Assembly: GCF_017255295.1 (NCBI RefSeq)
Contig: NZ_JAFKDE010000009.1
Coordinates: 124,001 to 188,000 of the forward strand
Length of the DNA stretch: 64,000 nucleotides
Direction: 5' to 3'
DNA from: Nitratireductor aquimarinus
GTDB taxonomy: Bacteria > Pseudomonadota > Alphaproteobacteria > Rhizobiales > Rhizobiaceae
Shown here: in pieces, positions 33,166 to 42,103 of the stretch
How the letters are laid out: each line of letters opens with the position of its first letter
Position numbering within the stretch: position 1 is the stretch's first letter
Notes under the pieces: model-generated
Database searches by the model: none
What the model was told of the DNA's origin: nothing
What the model saw: only the letters and a program-made list of their open reading frames with translations
Position numbers and translations under genes: made by a program

Positions 33166-34007
33166 GTGCCCGCTCCCGTGGTCCAGGTGCTGCGGTCGAG
33201 AACCGGCAGTTCGTCGCGGTCCTCGTTCATGCGCGGCATGGCCGCAAGAAGCCCCCTCGTATAGGGGTGCGTCGCCTTGTGCAGATCGCTGGCCTTGCAC
33301 GATTCAACGATCTCGCCGCTGTTCATCACGAGGATGCGGTCGCAATAGCGCGAGACGAGGTTCAGATCGTGGCTGATGAGGATCAGCCCCATGCCCTTGC
33401 CGGTCACGAGATCGTCGATGATGTCGAGCACCTGCGCCTGCACCGAAACGTCGAGCGCCGAAGTCGGCTCGTCGGCGATCAGAAGGTCGGGCTCGGGGAT
33501 GAGCATCATGGCGATCATGACGCGCTGGCCCATGCCGCCCGAAACCTCGTGCGGATAGAGGTTCGCCACCCGCTCCGGCTCGTTGATGCGCACGGCTTCC
33601 AGCATGGAAAGCACCCGCGCCTTCAGCTCGCTGCGCGGCAGCTTCTTGTGGGTGAGCAGCGCCTCGCCAATCTGCTCGCCGATGGTCATCACCGGGTTCA
33701 GCGAGAACTTCGGGTCCTGCATCACCATGGAGATGCGCGCGCCGCGAAGCTCGCGCATCTGCCGTTCGCTCTGCGACAGAAGGTCGATGCCGTCGAAGGT
33801 CATCCGGTCCGCCGTCACGCGGCCCGGCTTGCGGATGAGCCGCAGGATCGACCGGCCCGTCATCGACTTGCCGGAACCGGATTCGCCGACGATGCCCAGG
33901 CGCTCGCGGCCAAGCGAGAAGGAAATGCCCTTCACCACGTCGACCGGTCCCCTGGACGTCGGGAAGGTGACTGTCAGGTTTTCGATTTCAAGCAGCGGTG
34001 CGCTCAT
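33162..34007 (-). CDS. Peptide ABC transporter ATP-binding protein (OppD-like)
   Basis: A 281-residue OppD-like ATPase with Walker [16 protein letters not shown], Walker [15 protein letters not shown], the switch His in LISHDLNLVS and the C-terminal HPYTRGLLAAMPRM extension. The signature loop reads VSGGMGQRVMIAMML, where Gly replaces the usual Arg of LSGGMRQRV; this is a mild deviation and the rest is intact. Overlaps its neighbours by 4 bases on each side. Confidence 0.93.
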   Translation of the reverse strand: MSAPLLEIENLTVTFPTSRGPVDVVKGISFSLGRERLGIVGESGSGKSMTGRSILRLIRKPGRVTADRMTFDGIDLLSQSERQMRELRGARISMVMQDPKFSLNPVMTIGEQIGEALLTHKKLPRSELKARVLSMLEAVRINEPERVANLYPHEVSGGMGQRVMIAMMLIPEPDLLIADEPTSALDVSVQAQVLDIIDDLVTGKGMGLILISHDLNLVSRYCDRILVMNSGEIVESCKASDLHKATHPYTRGLLAAMPRMNEDRDELPVLDRSTWTTGAGT

Positions 34008-34900
34008 TGCTTTTCTCCCTGCTTGGGATCGAGCACGTCACGCAGACCGTCACCCAGGAAGCAGAAGCCGAGGCTGACGAGAATGATCGCAAAGCCCGGC
34101 ATGGTGGCGACCCACCACTGATCAAGGATGAAGTTGCGCCCGCGCGAGATCATCGCGCCCCATTCGGGAAGCGGCGGCTGCGCGCCGAGGCCGAGGAAGC
34201 CGAGGCCGGCGGCGGTGAGGATGATGCCCGCCATGTCGAGCGTCACGCGCACGATGGTCGAGGACGCGCAGAGCGGCAGCACGTGACGCAGAATGACCCG
34301 CGTTGCAGAAGCGCCCTGCAGCCTGACCGCCGAGATGAATTCCGAATCCCGGAAGGTGATCGTCTCCGCGCGTGCGATGCGCGCATAGACCGGCCATGCG
34401 GTGATGGCGATTGCGATGATGGCGTTTTCGATGCCCGGTCCAAGCGCCGCCACGAAGGCAAGCGCCAGAATGAGCTTCGGCATCGACAGGAAGATATCGG
34501 TCACGCCCATCAGGACGCGGTCGACCCAGCCGCCGAAATAGCCGGACACCGCACCGACCACGAGGCCGATGGGAGCGGCGATGACGGCCACCATGGTGAC
34601 GATCAAGAGCGTGATGCGCGCACCGTAGACGACGCGCGAATAGATATCGCGACCAAGCTCATCCGTGCCCATCCAGTGTTCGGCGGAGGGCGGCATGAGG
34701 CGGTTTGCGAGATCCTGCCCAACGGGGGAGTAGGGCGCAATCAGCGGTGCGAAGATCGCCATGACGACCAGCACCAGCACGATCAGCGCGCCGACAACGG
34801 CGAGCGGATTGCGTAACAGTGCGGTCCAGACGCGCCATGCGCGGCCCATATTGGCCTGCAGGCGCGAAGTCGGGGAATCGTCGAGAAGCCAGTCAATCAT
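34004..34900 (-). CDS. Peptide ABC transporter permease (OppC-like)
   Basis: A 298-residue permease: N-terminal helix LAVVGALIVLVLVVMAIFAPLI, GTDELGRDIYSRVVYGARITL (the OppC periplasmic motif), and the EAA loop ARIARAETITFRDSEFISAVRLQGA. The start at 34900 overlaps the stop of the OppB-like gene (ATGA). Forms the channel with the 34897-35973 product. Confidence 0.94.
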   Translation of the reverse strand: MIDWLLDDSPTSRLQANMGRAWRVWTALLRNPLAVVGALIVLVLVVMAIFAPLIAPYSPVGQDLANRLMPPSAEHWMGTDELGRDIYSRVVYGARITLLIVTMVAVIAAPIGLVVGAVSGYFGGWVDRVLMGVTDIFLSMPKLILALAFVAALGPGIENAIIAIAITAWPVYARIARAETITFRDSEFISAVRLQGASATRVILRHVLPLCASSTIVRVTLDMAGIILTAAGLGFLGLGAQPPLPEWGAMISRGRNFILDQWWVATMPGFAIILVSLGFCFLGDGLRDVLDPKQGEKQ

Positions 34901-35973
34901 CGGCGTGCCCTCGGGTCGAGGATGCGGTAAAGCACATCGGAAATCTTGTTGATCATGATGAAGACGGCGCCAATCACCAGCGTCGCGCCGAGAACGGCGT
35001 TCATGTCGGCGGTCAGAAGCGCGGTCGTAAGATAGTTGCCGATGCCCGGCCACGAGAACACGGTCTCGATCATCACCGAACCTTCCAGCAGCGCCGCATA
35101 GGACAGGCCGATCACGGTGATGAGCTGGATGCGGATCGGATAGAACGCATGCCGCCAGATGACGCGGCGCTCGGACACGCCTTTAACCCGCGCGGTCGTC
35201 ACATATTCCTGCCCGAGCTGGTCGAGCATGAAGGAGCGCGTCATGCGGGCGATATAGGCCAGCGAGAAGAAGCCGAGGATCGACGCCGGCAGCATCAGAT
35301 GGTCGAGCGCGTTCCAGAAGATATCCCACTCACCGGCGATCACGCTGTCGACCAGATAGAGCCCGGTCACGGGATCGAGCAGGCCGTCATAGAAGATATC
35401 GACGCGGCCCGGACCGGCAACCCAGCCAAGCCCAGCATAGAATATCGCCAGACCGACAAGGCCGAGCCAGAAGGCCGGCACCGAATAGCCGAGCAGGCCG
35501 AGCACGCGGATCACCTGGTCGATCCAGCTGCCCTGATGCGTGGCGGCGACAACGCCCATGGGCACGCCCAGCACGACGCCGATGATGATGCCGATGGTGG
35601 CCATTTCCAGCGTCGCGGGGAAGACGCGCGCCAGATCGTCGACCACCGGACGCCCGGTGGAGATCGACATGCCGAGATCGCCCGTCAGAACGTCGCCCAC
35701 ATAGGCGAAGAACTGCACGATGAGCGGCCGGTCGAGCCCCATGGCCTGACGCGCCGCCTCATAGACTTCCTGTGTCGCCCGGTCGCCAACGACCGAGAGC
35801 ACGGGATCGATCGGCACAACACGACCGATGAAGAAGGTGATGGCCAGAAGGCCGAGAAAAGTGCCGGCGACGACGACAGCGAAACGCAGGACGCTCGCAA
35901 CGCCTTCCCAGGCACGGCTGGCCAGCATGCTCAAACGCGCGCTGGCAGCCCCTGTGGATGGTTCAAATGCCAT
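34897..35973 (-). CDS. Peptide ABC transporter permease (OppB-like)
   Basis: A 358-residue permease with the first helix FAVVVAGTFLGLLAITFFIG, the QEVYEAARQAMGLDRPL linker, the EAA loop TTARVKGVSERRVIWRHAFYP and the final DPRARR. Its N terminus carries an extra hydrophilic stretch of about 30 residues (MAFEPSTGAASARL onward), making it longer than most OppB proteins. First gene of the operon running to the GAF gene at 31900, divergent from an XRE-cupin regulator across 233 bases. Confidence 0.94.
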   Translation of the reverse strand: MAFEPSTGAASARLSMLASRAWEGVASVLRFAVVVAGTFLGLLAITFFIGRVVPIDPVLSVVGDRATQEVYEAARQAMGLDRPLIVQFFAYVGDVLTGDLGMSISTGRPVVDDLARVFPATLEMATIGIIIGVVLGVPMGVVAATHQGSWIDQVIRVLGLLGYSVPAFWLGLVGLAIFYAGLGWVAGPGRVDIFYDGLLDPVTGLYLVDSVIAGEWDIFWNALDHLMLPASILGFFSLAYIARMTRSFMLDQLGQEYVTTARVKGVSERRVIWRHAFYPIRIQLITVIGLSYAALLEGSVMIETVFSWPGIGNYLTTALLTADMNAVLGATLVIGAVFIMINKISDVLYRILDPRARR

Positions 35974-36139
35974 GGCTTGTTTGCTCTCTGGCCGCTGTTT
36001 TTGTTGATGGACGCCCCAAACGCGCCTCCTGTCCCTTGGCTGGCCGGCAGGCCTGCCGTGAGACAAACCAGACGCCAACGTCTTGTTTTCATGCAACTTT
36101 GGGGCGCTCAAACTCGTCCCGCGCCCTGCCAAGTCAGTC

Positions 36140-36206
36140 AAAAAAGTGCTTGGATCATACAAAAAAATCTGATTACATCAAAAAAATTTTTGTGGGGGAA
36201 AAATCT
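36140..36206. promoter_or_regulatory. AT-rich phased A-tract promoter region of the peptide-uptake locus
   Basis: In an otherwise GC-rich window this stretch is strikingly AT rich. Runs of 6-7 A start at 36140, 36161 and 36180, spaced about two helical turns apart, which predicts intrinsic DNA curvature. It sits between the divergent OppB-like gene and the XRE-cupin regulator and ends in the ribosome-binding site of the latter (TGTGGGGG). Probable promoter/operator for one or both units. Confidence 0.5.
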
Positions 36207-36896
36207 TTGAGCAGCCCAACGGTCCGCGCCACACCCGAAGTCGACACCAGGATTGGTGTGCTTATTCGTGCACGCCGCCGCCAGCTCGGCCTCACGCTTC
36301 AGCAGCTTGGCAAGGCGGCCGGTCTTTCCGTTGGGTATCTGAGCCAGGTGGAGCGCGACAACGCCACGCCGACGCTCGGTTCGCTTGCCGGCATTGCCCG
36401 CGCGCTTGGCGTCGGCCTCGACTATTTCGTCTCCCAGCCCCGCGCCGAAGACGGCCTGACGCGGGCCGAAAGCCGCCCGCAGTTTTCCATCGCCGGATCG
36501 CCCATCGTCTATGAGCGGCTCGGGACCGAGTTTCCCGGCAGCCAGCTTTCTTCCTTCCTGCTCACCGTACCGCCCGGCTACGCCTCGGAGACGGTGAGCC
36601 ATGAGGGCGAAGAGATGATCTACGTCCTCGAAGGCTCCATCACCCAGTATCTCGATGGCGAAGAGATGGAGATGAAGGCCGGCGACAGCCTGCATTACCG
36701 GGGCAACACCCCGCACGCCTGGAAGAACGGCACCGACAGTCCCGCACGCCTGTTGTGGACCGGCACGCTGACCGTGTTCGGCGCCAATGGCCAGGCGACC
36801 AACCGCATTGAACTGGTTTCTCCGGACAAGGGCAGCCCCAAAGGCTCCCGGTCGGGAACCGGTTCGTCAACCAGCAAGACCAAGAGCAATTCCTGA
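36207..36896 (+). CDS. XRE family transcriptional regulator with C-terminal cupin domain
   Basis: A 229-residue regulator: helix-turn-helix (IGVLIRARRRQLGLTLQQLGKAAGLSVGYLSQVERD, about 12-50) and a C-terminal cupin (HEGEEMIYVLEGSITQYLDGEEMEMKAGDSLHYRGNTPHAWKN), the usual metal- or ligand-binding sensor. The start is taken as the TTG at 36207, preceded at good spacing by GGGGG; no in-frame ATG gives a plausible N terminus. It is divergent from the ABC operon and 20 bases upstream of the binding-protein gene, so it very likely controls the whole peptide-uptake locus. Confidence 0.9.
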   Translation: MSSPTVRATPEVDTRIGVLIRARRRQLGLTLQQLGKAAGLSVGYLSQVERDNATPTLGSLAGIARALGVGLDYFVSQPRAEDGLTRAESRPQFSIAGSPIVYERLGTEFPGSQLSSFLLTVPPGYASETVSHEGEEMIYVLEGSITQYLDGEEMEMKAGDSLHYRGNTPHAWKNGTDSPARLLWTGTLTVFGANGQATNRIELVSPDKGSPKGSRSGTGSSTSKTKSNS

Positions 36897-36916
36897 TCCA
36901 TAAGGAGGAGAAAACA

Positions 36917-38503
36917 ATGAAGCTCTTCAAAACGGCGCTCCTTGCCGCCGCTCTCACCATGCCGCTGTCGCAGCATGTGCTCGCAGCCACGCCGGACAAT
37001 GTTCTGGTCGTCGCGCAGAACATCGACGACATCGTCGCCATCGATCCGGCGCAGGCCTACGAGTTCTCGTCGGGCGAGCTGGTCACCAACATCTATGACC
37101 GTCTCGTGCAGTACGACGCCGAAGACCCGACGGTGCTCGCTCCCGGCCTCGCAGCCGAGTGGGAAGCCGATCCGGAAGCCAAGACAATCACCTTCACCAT
37201 GCGCGACGGCGCGACCTTCCATTCGGGCAATCCGGTCCGTGCGGAAGACGTGGCGTTCTCGTTCGCCCGCGTCATCAAGCTGAACCTGACCCCGGCCTTC
37301 ATTCTCACCCAGCTCGGCTGGACGCCGGAGAATGTCGACGCGATGGTCACCGCCGATGGCGACAAGGTCGTCGTCAAATATGAGGGCGACTTCTCCCCCG
37401 CCTTCGTGCTGAACGTTCTGGCCGCCCGCCCTGCCTCCGTCGTCGATGAAAAGACGGTCATGGAGCATGAAGAAAACGGCGACATGGGCAACAAGTGGCT
37501 CAACGCGAACTCCGCCGGTTCCGGCCCGTTCAAGCTGACCGCCTACCGCCCGGGCGAGCTGGTGCGCATGGGCGCCAACGCCGACTACTTCAAGGGTGCG
37601 CCGAAGGTCGAGAACGTCATCATCCGTCACGTGGCCGAAGCAGCGACCCAGCAGCTTCTCCTGCAGTCGGGCGACGTGGACATGGCCCGCAACCTGACGC
37701 CGGACCAGATCAACGGCATCAAGGCCGACAACATCAAGGTCGAGACCTACCCGCAGGCCGCCGTGCACTTCGTGTCCTTCAACCAGAAGACCGAAGCGCT
37801 GCAGCCGGAAGCCGTCTGGGAGGCCGCGCGCTACCTCGTGAACTATGAGGGCATGGCCGACAGCTTCCTCAAGGGACAGATGGAAATCCACCAGGCCTTC
37901 TGGCCGAAGGGCTTCCCCGGCTCCTATGACGAGACGCCCTACACCTACGATCCGGAAAAGGCGAAGCAGATTCTCGCCGACGCCGGCATCGAAACGCCGA
38001 TCAAGGTCACGCTCGACGTCATCAACTCGACGCCGTTCACCGACATGGCGCAGTCGCTGCAGGCAAGCTTTGCGGAAGCCGGCATCAACTTCGACATCAT
38101 CCCCGGCACGGGCTCGCAGGTCATCACCAAGTACCGTGAGCGCAGCCACGAGGCGATGCTGCTCTACTGGGGCCCGGACTTCATGGATCCGCACTCCAAC
38201 GCGAAGGCCTTCGCCTATAACCGCGACAATTCCGACGACAATTACCAGGCCACCACCACATGGCGGAACGCCTGGGCCGTGCCGACGGAGATGAACGACA
38301 AGACCGCTGCCGCTCTGGCCGAATCCGACGCTGACAAGCGCAACGAGATGTATGTCGAGCTGCAGAAGGAAGTGCAGGCCAAGTCGCCGATCGTCATCAT
38401 GTTCCAGGCTGCCTACCAGGTCGCCATGGACGAGAAGGTGAACGGCTACGTCAACGGCGCCACCTCCGACTTCGTCTACTACCGGCTCGTCACGAAAGAC
38501 TGA
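36917..38503 (+). CDS. Peptide ABC transporter substrate-binding protein (SBP family 5)
   Basis: A 528-residue periplasmic binding protein with a signal peptide (about 1-23, ending VLAATPDN). The SBP_bac_5 body is clear: LVVAQNIDDIVAIDPAQAYE, ELVTNIYDRLV, FTMRDGATFHSGNPVRAEDVAFSFARV, NSAGSGPFKLTAYRPGELV. AAGGAGGAGAAAAC precedes the ATG, an excellent ribosome-binding site. It belongs with the ABC genes on the other side of the divergent promoter (34897-32413), which lack their own binding protein. Substrate probably di- or oligopeptides given the adjacent M24 peptidase (inference). Confidence 0.94.
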   Translation: MKLFKTALLAAALTMPLSQHVLAATPDNVLVVAQNIDDIVAIDPAQAYEFSSGELVTNIYDRLVQYDAEDPTVLAPGLAAEWEADPEAKTITFTMRDGATFHSGNPVRAEDVAFSFARVIKLNLTPAFILTQLGWTPENVDAMVTADGDKVVVKYEGDFSPAFVLNVLAARPASVVDEKTVMEHEENGDMGNKWLNANSAGSGPFKLTAYRPGELVRMGANADYFKGAPKVENVIIRHVAEAATQQLLLQSGDVDMARNLTPDQINGIKADNIKVETYPQAAVHFVSFNQKTEALQPEAVWEAARYLVNYEGMADSFLKGQMEIHQAFWPKGFPGSYDETPYTYDPEKAKQILADAGIETPIKVTLDVINSTPFTDMAQSLQASFAEAGINFDIIPGTGSQVITKYRERSHEAMLLYWGPDFMDPHSNAKAFAYNRDNSDDNYQATTTWRNAWAVPTEMNDKTAAALAESDADKRNEMYVELQKEVQAKSPIVIMFQAAYQVAMDEKVNGYVNGATSDFVYYRLVTKD

Positions 38504-38520
38504 CGAACGCCGCACCAATC

Positions 38521-38556
38521 GAGGCCGCCCCGCCAGCCGGGGCGGCCTCTTTCCTT
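38521..38556 (+). terminator. Intrinsic terminator or attenuator after the binding-protein gene
   Basis: GAGGCCGCCCC (38521-38531) pairs perfectly with GGGGCGGCCTC (38539-38549), followed by TTTCCTTT. It lies between the binding-protein and M24 peptidase genes, so expression of the latter is probably lower. Confidence 0.85.
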
Positions 38557-38587
38557 TGCATAGCGCCATTCTTTTCAGGAGTTTCTG

Positions 38588-39685
38588 ATGTCCAACACCT
38601 CCGCCCGGCGGCTTGAGGCACTGCGCCAGCGCATGAGCGAAACCGGCACCGACCTGGTGGCCATCGGCCCGTCCAGCCACATGGTCTACCTTGCCGGCCT
38701 CGACCCGCACGGCGACGAACGCCCCGTCATGCTTCTGATCTCGAAGGATCATGCCGGCTTCCTGATGCCCGCGCTCAATGTCGACAGCTCGCGACAGAAG
38801 ACCGGCCTGCCCTTCTTCCCCTGGCGCGACGATGACGGCCCGGACGCCGCCCTTGCCGGGCTTCTCAAGGCATCGAACCTGCCGGAGACCCCGAGCGTGG
38901 TGATCGACGAGACGATGCGCGCCGATTTCGCGCTGCTCCTGCTCGACGCGCTGCCGGGCGCAAAGCGCCGCTTCACCGACGACACGGTCGGCCATCTGCG
39001 CGCCCGCAAGGACGAAGACGAGTACAAGCGCCTGAAGGCGAGCGCGGTGCTCAACGACAAGGCCGCCATGGCCGGTTTCGATGCGCTGAAGCCCGGCGTC
39101 ACCGAGCTGGAAATTTCCGCAGCCATCCGCGACGTCTACAAGGCGGCGGGTGCGGTGCCGGTGTTCACCAGCGTCTGCTTTGCCGGCAATGGCGCATTCC
39201 CGCATCACCACACCGGCGACACGAAGCTGAAGGAAGGCGACGCGGTTCTCATCGACACCGGCGGCCGGCTGGACGGCTACCCCTCCGACATGACGCGCGT
39301 CGGCTACTACGGAAAGCCCGATGCGGAGTTTGAGAAGGTCTACGCCATCGTCGAGCAGGCGGTTGCCGCGGCTCTTGCCGCTGCGAAGCCCGGCGTCACC
39401 GCAAAGACCATCGACAAGGCCGCGCGCGACGTGATCACCGAGGCCGGTTATGGCGACTTTTTCCCCCACCGCACCGGCCACGGGCTCGGCATCGACATTC
39501 ACGAGCCGCCCTACATGACCGCCACCTCCGAGACGGTTCTGGACGAAGGCATGGTGTTCTCCATCGAGCCCGGCATCTATCTGCCCGGCAAGTTCGGCCT
39601 GCGGCTGGAAGAGATCGTCATCATGCGCGCCGACGGTGCGGAGATCCTCTCCGACCTGCCGCGCACCGCGCAGCTGCGCGGATAG
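38588..39685 (+). CDS. M24 family metallopeptidase (Xaa-Pro aminopeptidase-like)
   Basis: A 365-residue creatinase/aminopeptidase P-fold protein: N-terminal creatinase domain (about 1-130, SHMVYLAGLDPHGDERPVMLL) and the pita-bread peptidase domain with the five metal ligands in VLIDTGGRLDGYPSDMTR (two Asp), HRTGHGLGIDIHEPP (His), SIEPGIYLPG (Glu) and RLEEIVIM (Glu). No signal peptide, so cytoplasmic. Following the peptide-binding protein gene, it probably cleaves imported proline-containing peptides (inference). AGGAG precedes the ATG. Confidence 0.93.
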   Translation: MSNTSARRLEALRQRMSETGTDLVAIGPSSHMVYLAGLDPHGDERPVMLLISKDHAGFLMPALNVDSSRQKTGLPFFPWRDDDGPDAALAGLLKASNLPETPSVVIDETMRADFALLLLDALPGAKRRFTDDTVGHLRARKDEDEYKRLKASAVLNDKAAMAGFDALKPGVTELEISAAIRDVYKAAGAVPVFTSVCFAGNGAFPHHHTGDTKLKEGDAVLIDTGGRLDGYPSDMTRVGYYGKPDAEFEKVYAIVEQAVAAALAAAKPGVTAKTIDKAARDVITEAGYGDFFPHRTGHGLGIDIHEPPYMTATSETVLDEGMVFSIEPGIYLPGKFGLRLEEIVIMRADGAEILSDLPRTAQLRG

Positions 39686-39701
39686 AGGCTCACAAAACCA
39701 G

Positions 39702-39735
39702 GCGGCGGTCGGGAAACCGATCGCCGCTTTTCTTT
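39702..39735 (+). terminator. Intrinsic terminator after the M24 peptidase gene
   Basis: GCGGCGGTCG (39702-39711) pairs with CGATCGCCGC (39718-39727) with one G-U pair, 6-base loop, followed by TTTTCTTT. Separates the peptidase from the queC riboswitch unit. Confidence 0.85.
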
Positions 39736-39779
39736 GGGCTGAAGGTCTGATACGCCTCCAGCCGCCGGAGAGTTCCGGC

Positions 39780-39813
39780 ACCGGTCGCAGCCTACCCGGT
39801 CATTAAAACAAGG
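39780..39813 (+). ncRNA. PreQ1-I riboswitch controlling queC translation
   Basis: The stretch matches the preQ1-I aptamer closely. P1 is ACCGG (39780-39784) with CCGGT (39796-39800); the conserved UCGCAG loop follows at 39785-39790, with the specificity C at 39795; then the A-rich tail CATTAAAACAAGG (39801-39813). The layout resembles the remembered Thermoanaerobacter tengcongensis aptamer (GGUCGCAG, then AAAACAAGG). The AAGG that closes the pseudoknot is also the queC ribosome-binding site, 9 bases from the ATG at 39823, so preQ1 binding should block translation. Confidence 0.9.
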
Positions 39814-39822
39814 AACCCGATC

Positions 39823-40536
39823 ATGAAAACGCTCGTCGTCTGCTCAGGCGGACTCGATTCCGTTTCCCTTGCCCACAAGGTGGCGCGGGAACAAAACCTT
39901 ATTGGCCTGATCTCCTTCGATTACGGCCAGAGACATCGCAAGGAGCTGGATTACGCGGCAAAGGCAGCCGCCCGGCTCGGCGTCCCCCACGACCTTCTCG
40001 ACATTTCCGCCATCGGCCGGCATCTGGCGGGCTCCGCCCTCACCGACGCCATCGACGTGCCGGATGGTCACTATGCCGAGGAGACCATGCGCGTGACGGT
40101 GGTGCCCAACCGAAACGCCATCATGCTCACCATCGCCTTCGGCATTGCCGCAGCGCGCGGGGCCGATGCCGTGGCCGCCGCCGTTCATGGCGGCGATCAC
40201 TTCATCTATCCCGATTGCCGGCCGGGCTTCATCGATGCGTTTCAGGCCATGCAGGACGCCGCGCTCGAAGGCATGGGCGCGGTCAGCCTCTACACGCCCT
40301 TCGTGAACGGCTCCAAGGGCGACATTGTGCGCGAGGGCGCGCGCGCTGAAACGACCTTTGCCGAGACCTGGTCCTGCTACAAGGGCGGCGAAAACCATTG
40401 CGGGCGCTGCGGCACCTGCGTGGAGCGGCGCGAGGCCTTCCACGAGGCCGGCGTTCCAGACCCCACCCTCTATGACGATCCGGACTTCTGGCTTGCCGCC
40501 ACACAAAGGGCCACCGGGGAGGTAGACCATGTATAG
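39823..40536 (+). CDS. queC: 7-cyano-7-deazaguanine synthase QueC
   Basis: QueC makes preQ0 from 7-carboxy-7-deazaguanine with ATP and ammonia. The 237-residue protein begins with the PP-loop LVVCSGGLDSVSLA, continues with VPNRNAIMLTIAFGIAAARGADAV and HGGDHFIYPDCRPGF, and has the zinc-binding CYKGGENHCGRCGTCVERREAF near residue 186. First gene of queC-queD-queE-queF; overlaps queD by 8 bases. Controlled by a preQ1-I riboswitch in the leader. Confidence 0.98.
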   Translation: MKTLVVCSGGLDSVSLAHKVAREQNLIGLISFDYGQRHRKELDYAAKAAARLGVPHDLLDISAIGRHLAGSALTDAIDVPDGHYAEETMRVTVVPNRNAIMLTIAFGIAAARGADAVAAAVHGGDHFIYPDCRPGFIDAFQAMQDAALEGMGAVSLYTPFVNGSKGDIVREGARAETTFAETWSCYKGGENHCGRCGTCVERREAFHEAGVPDPTLYDDPDFWLAATQRATGEVDHV

Positions 40537-40885
40537 GGTCAGCAAGGAGTTTCACTTCTCCGCCTCGCACCGCCTGACGAACCTGCCGGACGACCACCCC
40601 TGCGCCCGGCTGCACGGGCACAATTACATCGTCGTGGTGGAACTGTCCGGCGAGCGGCTCGACAATCACGGCTTCGTCCGCGACTACCGCGAGCTCAAGC
40701 CCCTTAAAGACCATATCGACGACACGCTCGACCACCGGCACCTGAACGAGGTGTTCGGCCATGACGGCGTCACCGCCGAGTTTCTGGCCAAGGCGCTTTT
40801 CGACTGGTGCCGGACGCGCTGGAGCGAGGTGACGGCGGTGCGCGTGAGCGAGACGCCCAAGACCTGGGCGGAATACCGGCCATGA
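40529..40885 (+). CDS. queD: 6-carboxy-5,6,7,8-tetrahydropterin synthase QueD
   Basis: QueD converts dihydroneopterin triphosphate to carboxytetrahydropterin in queuosine synthesis. The 118-residue protein shows FHFSASHRL (first zinc His), [15 protein letters not shown] (catalytic Cys and the two further zinc His), and LDHRHLNEV with the catalytic His/Asp region, ending with [13 protein letters not shown]. The start overlaps queC and the stop overlaps queE (ATGA). Confidence 0.97.
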   Translation: MYRVSKEFHFSASHRLTNLPDDHPCARLHGHNYIVVVELSGERLDNHGFVRDYRELKPLKDHIDDTLDHRHLNEVFGHDGVTAEFLAKALFDWCRTRWSEVTAVRVSETPKTWAEYRP

Positions 40886-41607
40886 GCACGCTGCGCATCG
40901 CCGAGATTTTCGGCCCCACGATCCAGGGCGAAGGCGCATTGATCGGCATGCCGACCGTGTTCGTCCGCGCCGGTGGCTGCGACTATCGCTGCCGCTGGTG
41001 CGACAGCCTCCACGCCGTCGACAACGTCTATCGTCATGACTGGCTGCCAATGCAGAGCCAGGATGTAATGGACCGCATAAGGGACCTCTCCGGCGGCACG
41101 CCCGTCATGGTTTCGCTGTCCGGCGGCAACCCGGCGATCCAGCCCTTCGAACGGCTGATCGATACGGGCCGCGCCGAGGGCTATCGCTTCGCGCTCGAAA
41201 CACAGGGCTCCGTCGCCCGCGACTGGTTCGCAAAGCTCGACATGCTGGTTCTGAGCCCCAAGCCGCCCTCCTCCGGCGAGACGGTGAACTGGGAGCGTTT
41301 CGACGCCTGCATCGCCGCCGCCGGCAATGCGCCCATGGCGATGAAGATCGTCATCTTCGACGAGGCCGATTATCGCTGGGCGCGGCATGTGGCGGACCGC
41401 TACCCCGCCCTGCCCCTCTACCTCCAGCCCTGCAACCACACCCCGCCGCCGCCAGAGACCGAGGCCGAGGATGCCGCCATCGACATGGAAGGCGTTCTGG
41501 AGCGCATGCGCTGGCTGGTGGACCGCACCGTTGCCGACCGCTGGTTCTCCCCCCACATCCTGCCGCAGCTTCACGTGCTCCTGTGGGGCAACCGGCGCGG
41601 CGTCTGA
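40882..41607 (+). CDS. queE: 7-carboxy-7-deazaguanine synthase QueE
   Basis: A 241-residue radical SAM enzyme that contracts the pterin ring to 7-carboxy-7-deazaguanine. [21 protein letters not shown] and [16 protein letters not shown] (the CxxxCxxC cluster motif) are family signatures; [10 protein letters not shown] and [10 protein letters not shown] follow. The start ATG at 40882 overlaps the queD stop, so reading from the longer upstream ATG is not needed. Confidence 0.97.
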   Translation: MSTLRIAEIFGPTIQGEGALIGMPTVFVRAGGCDYRCRWCDSLHAVDNVYRHDWLPMQSQDVMDRIRDLSGGTPVMVSLSGGNPAIQPFERLIDTGRAEGYRFALETQGSVARDWFAKLDMLVLSPKPPSSGETVNWERFDACIAAAGNAPMAMKIVIFDEADYRWARHVADRYPALPLYLQPCNHTPPPPETEAEDAAIDMEGVLERMRWLVDRTVADRWFSPHILPQLHVLLWGNRRGV

Positions 41608-41622
41608 AAGGAAGCGACCGCA

Positions 41623-42090
41623 ATGACCGACAAGACCATCTACGACAATCTGACCCTTCTGGGCGGCAAGACCGAACTGCCCGCATCCCCCGAAGAAGCC
41701 GTGCTCGAACGCGTGCCCAACCCGCAGGAGGATGCGCTCTACGCCGTGCGCTTCACTGCGCCGGAATTCACCTCGCTCTGCCCGCTCACGGGCCAGCCCG
41801 ACTTCGCCCATCTGGTGATCGATTATGTGCCGGCCGGCTGGCTGGTGGAGAGCAAATCGCTAAAGCTTTATCTCGGCGCATTTCGCAATCACGGCGCGTT
41901 TCACGAAGACTGCACCGTCTCCATAGGCCGCCGCCTCTGCGACCTTCTGGAACCCCACTGGCTGCGCATCGGCGGCTACTGGTATCCGCGCGGCGGCATG
42001 CCCATCGACGTGTTCTACCAGACCGGAGAACCTCCAAAGGGCGTGTGGATCCCTGATCAGGGCGTCCCGCCCTACAGGGGGCGTGGCTAG
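41623..42090 (+). CDS. queF: NADPH-dependent 7-cyano-7-deazaguanine reductase QueF
   Basis: QueF reduces the nitrile of preQ0 to the amine preQ1. The 155-residue unimodular form shows [20 protein letters not shown] (catalytic Cys and Asp), the QueF motif [24 protein letters not shown] and [12 protein letters not shown]. Being the short type it forms the homodecamer class. Last gene of the operon; its preQ1 product is the ligand of the riboswitch in front of queC, giving feedback control. Confidence 0.98.
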   Translation: MTDKTIYDNLTLLGGKTELPASPEEAVLERVPNPQEDALYAVRFTAPEFTSLCPLTGQPDFAHLVIDYVPAGWLVESKSLKLYLGAFRNHGAFHEDCTVSIGRRLCDLLEPHWLRIGGYWYPRGGMPIDVFYQTGEPPKGVWIPDQGVPPYRGRG

Positions 42091-42103
42091 GGAGAGGGAG
42101 CGT

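Noticed and set aside
36695..39781. A 1028-residue open frame on the minus strand opposite the binding-protein and M24 genes
   Set aside because: It is antisense to two well-supported genes, has no recognisable domain, and reflects the lack of stop codons in GC-rich complementary strands.
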